NCBI RefSeq assembly: GCF_000227745.2
Contig: NC_018012.1
Location: 992,001 to 1,056,000 of the forward strand
Direction of reading: 5' to 3'
DNA: 64,000 bases
Origin: Thiocystis violascens DSM 198
Lineage (GTDB): Bacteria > Pseudomonadota > Gammaproteobacteria > Chromatiales > Chromatiaceae
Within the stretch, counting starts at the first letter, position 1. Each line of letters starts with the position of its first letter. The notes under the pieces are model-generated. The model ran no database searches. It was not told the origin of the DNA and saw nothing but the letters and a program-made list of their open reading frames with translations. Of the stretch, positions 58,656 to 64,000 are shown one piece after another. The translations under genes and the position numbers were made by a program.

Positions 58656-59480
58656 TCAACTGAACTGGCCGGAGATGTAGTCCTTGGTGAGCCGTTCCCT
58701 GGGATCCTCGAAGATTTGCCTGGTGGGCCCCATTTCCACCAGATAGCCGGTGCGCCCGCCGTGGGAGATATCGACCGAGAAGAAGGCGGTGGTGTCCGCC
58801 ACGCGGGTCGCCTGCTGCATGTTGTGGGTCACCAGCGCCAGCGTGTAGTTCTCCTTCAGCTCCAGCATCAGTTCCTCGACCTGACGGGTGGCGATGGGGT
58901 CGAGCGCCGAGCAGGGCTCGTCCATCAGCAGCACGTCCGGCTCCGTTGCAATGGCGCGCGCGATGCACAGACGCTGCTGCTGACCGCCGGAGAGCGACAG
59001 CCCGCTGTTCTTGAGCTTGTCCTTGACCTCTTTCCACAGCGCCGCGCGCTCCAGGGCCTTCTGCACCCGCTCGTCCATGTCGCCCTTGAAGCGGTTGAGC
59101 CGCAGCCCGAAGGCGACGTTGTCATAGATGCTCATGGAGAAGGGGTTGGGCTGCTGGAAGACCATGCCGATGTAACGGCGCACCAGCACCGGGTCGACCT
59201 TGGCCGCATAAACATCCTGTCCGTGGTACAACACGCTGCCCAGGAAGCGAAAGACCTGGATCAGGTCGTTCATGCGGTTGAGGCTGCGCAGCACCGTGGA
59301 CTTGCCGCAGCCGGAGGGGCCGATGAAGCCGGTGATCTTCTTCTTCTCGATCGGCACCGTGCTATCGCGCACGGCGAGGAAGTCCCCATAGAAGATCTTG
59401 TCCACCTTGCAATCGATGATGATGTCGCCCGCGGCCTGGTACGGCTGCGCGACGAAGACCGACTCTGCTACTGCGTTCAT
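58656..59480 (-). CDS. pstB: Phosphate ABC transporter ATP-binding protein
   Basis: PstB powers phosphate import. The 274-residue protein has Walker [13 protein letters not shown], signature [14 protein letters not shown], Walker [13 protein letters not shown] and H-loop VTHNMQQA. It follows pstA in the order pstC-A-B. Confidence 0.97.
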   Translation of the reverse strand: MNAVAESVFVAQPYQAAGDIIIDCKVDKIFYGDFLAVRDSTVPIEKKKITGFIGPSGCGKSTVLRSLNRMNDLIQVFRFLGSVLYHGQDVYAAKVDPVLVRRYIGMVFQQPNPFSMSIYDNVAFGLRLNRFKGDMDERVQKALERAALWKEVKDKLKNSGLSLSGGQQQRLCIARAIATEPDVLLMDEPCSALDPIATRQVEELMLELKENYTLALVTHNMQQATRVADTTAFFSVDISHGGRTGYLVEMGPTRQIFEDPRERLTKDYISGQFS

Positions 59481-59505
59481 GCTTGAGTACCTTGGGAGAA
59501 TGAAG

Positions 59506-60411
59506 TCAAACCTTGGGCTGGCCGATCAGGCGCGCGAGGATGTTGAACACCAGCACGAGCAACACCAGCACCAGCGACGCGGTCCAGGCCAGTTCGATCT
59601 GGTTGGGGAAGGGCATGCCGGAGAAGTTGTAGATCAGGATCGAGAGCGACGCGGTCGGCTCCGACAGCTCGGAGATAAAGTAATTACTGAAGAGCGCGGT
59701 AAAGAGCAGCGGCGCCGATTCGCCCGCCGCGCCGGCCACCGCCAGCAAGACACCGGTCAGGATGCCCGGCAAGCCGGTGGGCAGCACCACCTTCCAGATC
59801 ACCTGGGTGCGGGTGCAGCCCATGCCATAGGCGGCGTCCTTCATACGCTGAGGCACCTGGGAGATCGCCTCCTCGGCGGCCAGGACCACGGTGCGCAGCA
59901 TCAGCACCGCCAGCGCGATACCGCCCGCCCAGGCCGAATAACCCCAGTGGATGACCAGCACCGCGTAGACGAAGACGCCCGCCATGATCGAGGGAAAGCC
60001 GGTCAGCACCTTGGCGAGGAACCGGGAGGTGTTGGCCATCTTGCTATGCGGGTCGAGCACGCCGAGATAGATGGCCGCCAGGATGCCGATGGGAATACTG
60101 ATGACGGAGGCGATGCCGACCATCGCCAGGGTTCCGACGATGGCCGGTCCGATGCCGCCGCCCAGCTCGAAACCGGCGGGGGGCAGACCGGTGATGACCT
60201 CGACGAAGTCGCTCCCGAACAGACGGCTCCCGCCCTGCACCAGGAGCAGATAGATCACGGAGAACAGCGGCACCGACGCCAGCACCGCGGCGAGCCAGGT
60301 CAAACCGGTGAGGACGCCGCTTTGTAGCGCCCGTACCTCAAGTCCCTGGCGGGTGAGTCGCGGCGTGGGGCGGGCCGCCTCGGGCGGCATGGTGAGGTCG
60401 AAGTCGCTCAT
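59506..60411 (-). CDS. pstA: Phosphate ABC transporter permease PstA
   Basis: PstA is one of two membrane subunits of the Pst importer. The 301-residue protein has about six helices and the EAA-type loop [19 protein letters not shown]. It overlaps pstC by ATGA. Confidence 0.96.
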   Translation of the reverse strand: MSDFDLTMPPEAARPTPRLTRQGLEVRALQSGVLTGLTWLAAVLASVPLFSVIYLLLVQGGSRLFGSDFVEVITGLPPAGFELGGGIGPAIVGTLAMVGIASVISIPIGILAAIYLGVLDPHSKMANTSRFLAKVLTGFPSIMAGVFVYAVLVIHWGYSAWAGGIALAVLMLRTVVLAAEEAISQVPQRMKDAAYGMGCTRTQVIWKVVLPTGLPGILTGVLLAVAGAAGESAPLLFTALFSNYFISELSEPTASLSILIYNFSGMPFPNQIELAWTASLVLVLLVLVFNILARLIGQPKV

Positions 60412-61382
60412 TTCTTACCCTCGAACTTGCGGATGGTGTATTGCTGAACGGCCAGCCCCGCCACATTGACGATGAAGGTGATGACGAGCAGGACCAGGGC
60501 GGCGTACATCAGGGCCTGCACCTCGATCTGACCCGCCTCCGGAAAGGTCGACGCCAGCAGGGAGGCGAGTGTATTGGCCGGGGAGAAGAGCGACAGGCTG
60601 ATCTGGTTGGCGTTGCCGATGAGCATGGCGAGCGCCATGGTCTCGCCCAGCGCGCGCCCGAAACCCAGCACCAGCGCGGCGAGGATGCCGGACGAGGCGG
60701 TTGGCAGCATCACCTTGAGGATCGCCTCCCAGCGGGTCGTGCCCATGCCATAGGCGGCCTCCTTGACCTTGTAGGGAATCCGGCGGAAGGCGTCGACCGA
60801 GATCGCCGCCACCGTCGGCAGGATCATGATCGCCAGCACCAGCGCGGCGGGGGCCATGCCCGGACCGGCCAGGTCGGTGCTAAAGAGCGGGAACCAGCCG
60901 AATTGACTGTGCAGCCACTCGGCGCCGGGTTTGAGCAGCGGGATCAGCACGAAGATGCCCCAGAGTCCGAACACGACCGAGGGGATCGCCGCGAGCATCT
61001 CGATGACGGTGCGGAAGACCGTGGCCAGGCGATGATCGATGAAATCCTGGGTTAGGAAGATGGCGATGGCGATCCCGAAGATCCCGCCGAGGAAGAGCGC
61101 GAGCAGCGAGCTGTAGAGGGTGCCCCAGATCTCGGGCAGTACGCCGAACTCGGCCTTGTTGACGTTCCAGGTGGTGCCGGTGATGAAGCCGAGTCCGTAA
61201 GTTTGGATGGCCGGAAAAGCCTCGCGGAGGATCTCCCAGAGGATATAACCGGTCAGGACGATGATGAGAAAGGCGCTGAACCAGGCAATCCCCCGAAAGA
61301 GACTGTCGGTCGCATAATCGCCTGCGGAGGGCGGTCCCGAGACACTGGTCGCGGAATCCGCTGCTGCAAAGAGTTTGGCCAT
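60408..61382 (-). CDS. pstC: Phosphate ABC transporter permease PstC
   Basis: PstC pairs with PstA. The 324-residue protein has about six helices and the loop AAYGMGTTRWEAILKVMLP. ATG 61382 is preferred over an upstream ATG at 61418. An intercistronic hairpin separates it from pstS paralogue 2, which is usual where pstS is made in excess. Confidence 0.96.
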   Translation of the reverse strand: MAKLFAAADSATSVSGPPSAGDYATDSLFRGIAWFSAFLIIVLTGYILWEILREAFPAIQTYGLGFITGTTWNVNKAEFGVLPEIWGTLYSSLLALFLGGIFGIAIAIFLTQDFIDHRLATVFRTVIEMLAAIPSVVFGLWGIFVLIPLLKPGAEWLHSQFGWFPLFSTDLAGPGMAPAALVLAIMILPTVAAISVDAFRRIPYKVKEAAYGMGTTRWEAILKVMLPTASSGILAALVLGFGRALGETMALAMLIGNANQISLSLFSPANTLASLLASTFPEAGQIEVQALMYAALVLLVITFIVNVAGLAVQQYTIRKFEGKK

Positions 61383-61459
61383 GATCGTCACTTTGGTTGA
61401 CGGAAAAGAAACCAACAAACGTTGTCGTCAGTCGCAGGTTGGCGGGACTTGAGCAACGG

Positions 61460-61481
61460 GACCGGGCACGGAGGCCCGGTC
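61460..61481 (-). terminator. Intercistronic hairpin between pstS-2 and pstC
   Basis: GACCGGGC and GCCCGGTC arms form a stem with a 5-6 nt loop. On the minus strand it follows the pstS-2 stop by about 10 nt with no T run. It could be a partial terminator or mRNA-stabilising hairpin. Confidence 0.6.
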
Positions 61482-61490
61482 TTCATCCGC

Positions 61491-62549
61491 TTACTGAATG
61501 AACTCGGCAGCGCCCATGACTTTCTGTTGAACATTTTCGGGCAAGGGGATATAGCCCATGGAATCGGCGATTTTCTGCCCCTCCTCGATGCCGTACTTCA
61601 CCAGCTTGCGCAGTGCCTCGGCCTTGGCGTCGTCCTGATCCTTGTAGAACAGCATCCAGGTGAAGGACACGATGGGATAGGCGTCAGCGCCAGCCGGATC
61701 CCAGTTCCAGGCGATCAGATTGGGCGCGTCGCTGTTCGGGAGCGTGCCCTCGGGGAACTCGGAGCTGGCCAGCGCGGCAGCGCCTGTTTCAGGGCCGGCG
61801 GAGACGAAATTGCCCGACTTGTTCTCGATCTGGGCGACCTGTTTCCAGCCCGTGAGCTTGGCAAAGCCATATTCGACGTAGCCGATCGAGCCTTCGTTCT
61901 GCTGGACCTGGGCGGTGACGCCATCGTTCTTGGGCGCGGCGACGAACTTGCCGGAGGACGGCCAGTTCGGCTGCTTGCTCTTGCCAACCGCCTTCTCGAA
62001 CTCGGGGCTGATGGCGGCCAGGTGGCCGGAGAAGACATAGGAGGTGCCCGAGGAGTCGGAGCGGGTGACGACCGTGATGGCCTTATCGGGCAGCGCGACA
62101 CCAGGATTGGTGGCGGCGATGGCCGGATCGTTCCACTGGGTGATAGTGCCGCTGAAGATGCCGGCGTAAGCCGCGCGGGACAGCTTGAGTTCGTCCACGC
62201 CCTTCAGGTTATAGATCAGCACGATCTCGCCGGCGGTCATGGGCAGCAGCACCACGCCCTGCTTCACCTTGGCGATCTCATCGTCTTCCATGGCCGCGTC
62301 GGAGGCGGCGAAATCCACGGTCCCGTTGATCAGATCCTGGATACCGGCACCCGAACCCTTGGACTGATAGTCCACCCGGATGCCTTTTTCAGCCTTGCTG
62401 AAATCCTTGAACCACTTGGAATAGATGGGAAAAGGAAAACTGGCGCCCGAGCCGTTGAGCTTGACGTCAGCGCTGACGGTGCCCGAAAAAGCCAGGATGG
62501 AAACGAAACCGGCGGCAAGCGCCGATTGGATGAAGGTTGCCTTCCGCAT
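61491..62549 (-). CDS. pstS: Phosphate ABC transporter substrate-binding protein, paralogue 2
   Basis: The 352-residue precursor has a signal peptide (MRKATFIQSALAAGF, cleaved after VSA near 27). NGSGASFPFPIYSKWF, GSGAGIQDL, DFAASDAAMED and RSDSSGTSYVF then form the phosphate site. It is at the head of pstCAB, so it is the main candidate for the transporter's binding protein. A Pho-box-like site lies about 100 bp upstream. ATG 62549 is preferred to longer in-frame starts. Confidence 0.96.
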   Translation of the reverse strand: MRKATFIQSALAAGFVSILAFSGTVSADVKLNGSGASFPFPIYSKWFKDFSKAEKGIRVDYQSKGSGAGIQDLINGTVDFAASDAAMEDDEIAKVKQGVVLLPMTAGEIVLIYNLKGVDELKLSRAAYAGIFSGTITQWNDPAIAATNPGVALPDKAITVVTRSDSSGTSYVFSGHLAAISPEFEKAVGKSKQPNWPSSGKFVAAPKNDGVTAQVQQNEGSIGYVEYGFAKLTGWKQVAQIENKSGNFVSAGPETGAAALASSEFPEGTLPNSDAPNLIAWNWDPAGADAYPIVSFTWMLFYKDQDDAKAEALRKLVKYGIEEGQKIADSMGYIPLPENVQQKVMGAAEFIQ

Positions 62550-62644
62550 AACGATACCCCTTAAGTGATGAAGCCAGGCGATGCCCTCCATTCGGAGCCC
62601 GCCATCGTTAAAACAGGGATAGTGTCGCTGGTCACTACAGCCAA

Positions 62645-62677
62645 ATGTATGAAGGAAAGATGATGGTTTGATGACAC
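62645..62677 (-). promoter_or_regulatory. Pho-box-like site upstream of pstS-2
   Basis: On the minus strand, GTGTCATCAAA, CCATCATCTTT and CCTTCATACAT are three successive 11-bp units resembling the PhoB unit CTGTCATAAAT, the third unit being weaker. It lies 96-128 bp before the pstS-2 start and suggests induction at low phosphate. Confidence 0.7.
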
Positions 62678-62698
62678 TCCCTGTCATCGAATCATCTC

Positions 62699-62786
62699 TT
62701 AAACCGCGCCAGCTCCGACAGTCGTCGATACGGCCGAGGTCGCTCCAAATCAAAAACAACGCCTACCGCGCTGGGCGCGGTTTAAA
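62699..62786. repeat. AAACCGCGTC inverted-arm element, copy 8 (compensated arms)
   Basis: The arms TTAAACCGCGCC (62699-62710) and GGCGCGGTTTAAA (62774-62786) both carry the T-to-C/A-to-G change, so pairing is kept. It ends one base before the stop of the 92-residue gene. Its inner sequence near the right arm (ACAACGCCTACCGCGC) is shared with copy 2. Confidence 0.87.
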
Positions 62787-62787
62787 T

Positions 62788-63066
62788 TCAGGCGATGAGG
62801 CGATCCGATCGATCGGGACCGGTGCCCGGGCGTTTATCCTTCCCGCGATTGGCTTCGAGCATCCGCTGAAAGCGCGCGGGATCGTCCTTGAGCATGATCA
62901 GATACTCCTCGATCAGCCCGTGCCAACCCGGCCCGCCGTGCTCCTTGAGCTTGATCAGGGCGACCATGAGCAGCTTGCTCGCCGCGCGTATCTCGCGATC
63001 GCCACCCTCGCCGTACCAGGCAACCAGTTCCTGATACAGCGCTTCGGTTTTTTCGAGCGGTGTCAT
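62788..63066 (-). CDS. Small protein of unknown function between pstS paralogues
   Basis: I do not recognise this 92-residue protein. It is helical and charged (EALYQELVAWYGEGGDREI), with no signal peptide, and has a basic C-terminal tail (NRGKDKRPGTGPDRSDR). It starts 24 bp after the pstS-3 stop on the same strand, so it is probably co-transcribed with pstS-3. Confidence 0.7.
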   Translation of the reverse strand: MTPLEKTEALYQELVAWYGEGGDREIRAASKLLMVALIKLKEHGGPGWHGLIEEYLIMLKDDPARFQRMLEANRGKDKRPGTGPDRSDRLIA

Positions 63067-63090
63067 CCGGGGATCTCCCGCGTCAATCCA

Positions 63091-64000
63091 CTACTGGATC
63101 GTCTCGACCTTTTCCAGAATCAACTTGACCGCGTCATCCCTGAGCGGAATGTAGCCGAGCAGATCGGCGACCTTCTGGCCATCGGTCAGCGCGTAGCCGA
63201 TCACGTCCCTGATGACGCTCGCGCGTTCGTCCGGGTAGTCCTTGCGCAGAACCAGCCAGGAGAGCGACAGAATCGGATAGGAGCCATCCCCCGTGGGGTC
63301 GGCGATCTCGGACAGATCCATGTCGGCGCGGAAGGACTCGATGGCGGCGCGGAAGGAGTCGCCATCCGGGGCCACGTACTCGCCGGCGCGGTTTTGCAGG
63401 AGGGCCATCGTCATGTTGGTCAGGTAGGCATAGGAATACTGGAGATAGCCGATCGAACCCGGAATCGCCTGGATGAAGGCCGCCACGCCGCCATTGCCGA
63501 GCCCGCGCACGAGACCGCCGCGCTCCTTGAGTGCCTGGGGCCACTCGGGATTCATGTCGACGCCGACGCTCTGCGCGAAGTCCGGGCTGATGGCGTTCAG
63601 GTGGCGCGCCGTCACGAAGGTCGTCCCGCTCGAATCGCCCCGCGCGACCACGAAGATCGGCAGGTCCGGCAGGGTCACGCCCGGGTTGGCCGCCGCGATG
63701 ACCGGGTCGTTCCAGCGCGCGATCCGACCCAGGAAGATCCCCGCGATGGCCTCGCGCGAGAGCTTGAGGGCGTCGACCCCCGGCAGGTTATAGGCGATCA
63801 CGACGGCCCCGGCGGTCATGGGGAGTTGCACGATGCCTCCTGGAACCTTCGCGGCGTCCTCGGCTGTCACCGGAAGGTCGGATCCGGCGAAGTCAAGCGT
63901 GCCGTTGATGAGATTGGATACGCCGCCACCGCTGCCGATGGCCTGATAGTCGATCTGCACCTCGGGATGGGCGAGGTAGTAATCGCGGAACCAGCGCAGA
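63091..64000 (-). CDS. Phosphate-binding PstS-like protein, paralogue 3, partial at right edge
   Basis: The frame continues past 63960 (RWFRDYYLAHPE before GTG at 63960) to the window edge, so the N-terminus and signal peptide are missing. The visible part has GSGGGVSNL, DFAGSDLPV, RGDSSGTTF and SWLVLRKDYPD, all typical of PstS. It differs from the other two copies. Its own permeases are not visible, so it may use the neighbouring pstCAB or serve sensing. Confidence 0.9.
   Translation of the reverse strand, partial: LRWFRDYYLAHPEVQIDYQAIGSGGGVSNLINGTLDFAGSDLPVTAEDAAKVPGGIVQLPMTAGAVVIAYNLPGVDALKLSREAIAGIFLGRIARWNDPVIAAANPGVTLPDLPIFVVARGDSSGTTFVTARHLNAISPDFAQSVGVDMNPEWPQALKERGGLVRGLGNGGVAAFIQAIPGSIGYLQYSYAYLTNMTMALLQNRAGEYVAPDGDSFRAAIESFRADMDLSEIADPTGDGSYPILSLSWLVLRKDYPDERASVIRDVIGYALTDGQKVADLLGYIPLRDDAVKLILEKVETIQ

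Overview
The window is GC-rich, gene-dense chromosomal DNA of a gammaproteobacterium, most likely a purple sulfur bacterium of the Chromatiaceae (Allochromatium/Thiocystis/Thiocapsa group). The strongest clue is a high-potential iron-sulfur protein gene (32475-32837) whose mature part closely resembles the Allochromatium-type HiPIP as I remember it. A sulfide:quinone oxidoreductase-like flavoprotein (55044-56501) and gammaproteobacterial gene orders (asd-fimV-truA-trpFBA-accD-folC, rlmE-ftsH-glmM, aat-bpt-infA) agree with this. I found no rRNA, tRNA, CRISPR array or intact transposase. The genus is inferred, not shown.

Layout. 1-3089: a restriction-modification locus made of a fused nuclease-methyltransferase and a DNA-specificity subunit that runs off the left edge. 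3322-18793: a minus-strand housekeeping run with folC, accD, trpA, trpB, trpF, truA, fimV, asd, leuB, leuD, leuC, serS and a small methyltransferase. 19152-33446: a cytochrome b561, a four-gene ABC exporter, fur, bamE, rnfH, ratA, a sodium-coupled transporter, glmM, ftsH, rlmE, an unknown membrane protein, HiPIP and an NlpC/P60 lipoprotein. 33698-38116: trxB, then an acyltransferase-like gene with aat and bpt joined by ATGA overlaps, then infA. 38198-43627: a cyclase-PilZ fusion, a DUF454 protein, a two-domain CbiX-like protein, and an NnrS-like / DUF2249 / hemerythrin operon behind a good FNR/Dnr-type site. 44010-53019: two very large membrane proteins of unknown function (about 1397 and 1197 residues) with two small genes between them. 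53231-57501: folA, rsfS, nadD, a 52-residue membrane peptide, the SQR-like protein and a degenerate Fic-like protein. 57587-64000: a pst phosphate-uptake locus with one pstCAB set and three pstS paralogues, the last cut by the right edge.

How it works together. The trp, leu, asd, folC, accD and serS genes are ordinary biosynthesis. HiPIP, SQR, cytochrome b561 and perhaps the unknown membrane proteins belong to membrane electron transfer. The hemerythrin operon looks like an oxygen/nitric-oxide response unit. The pst cluster carries a Pho-box-like site made of 11-bp direct repeats.

The most unusual feature is a family of eight intergenic elements of about 83-97 bp, bounded by inverted arms of the type TTTAAACCGCGTC / GACGCGGTTTAAA. 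In several members both arms carry matching changes, so pairing is preserved. Other repeat families (REP-like hairpins, GAAGCCGTTCGTGG hairpins including a 33-bp tandem array, and two shorter types) also sit between genes.
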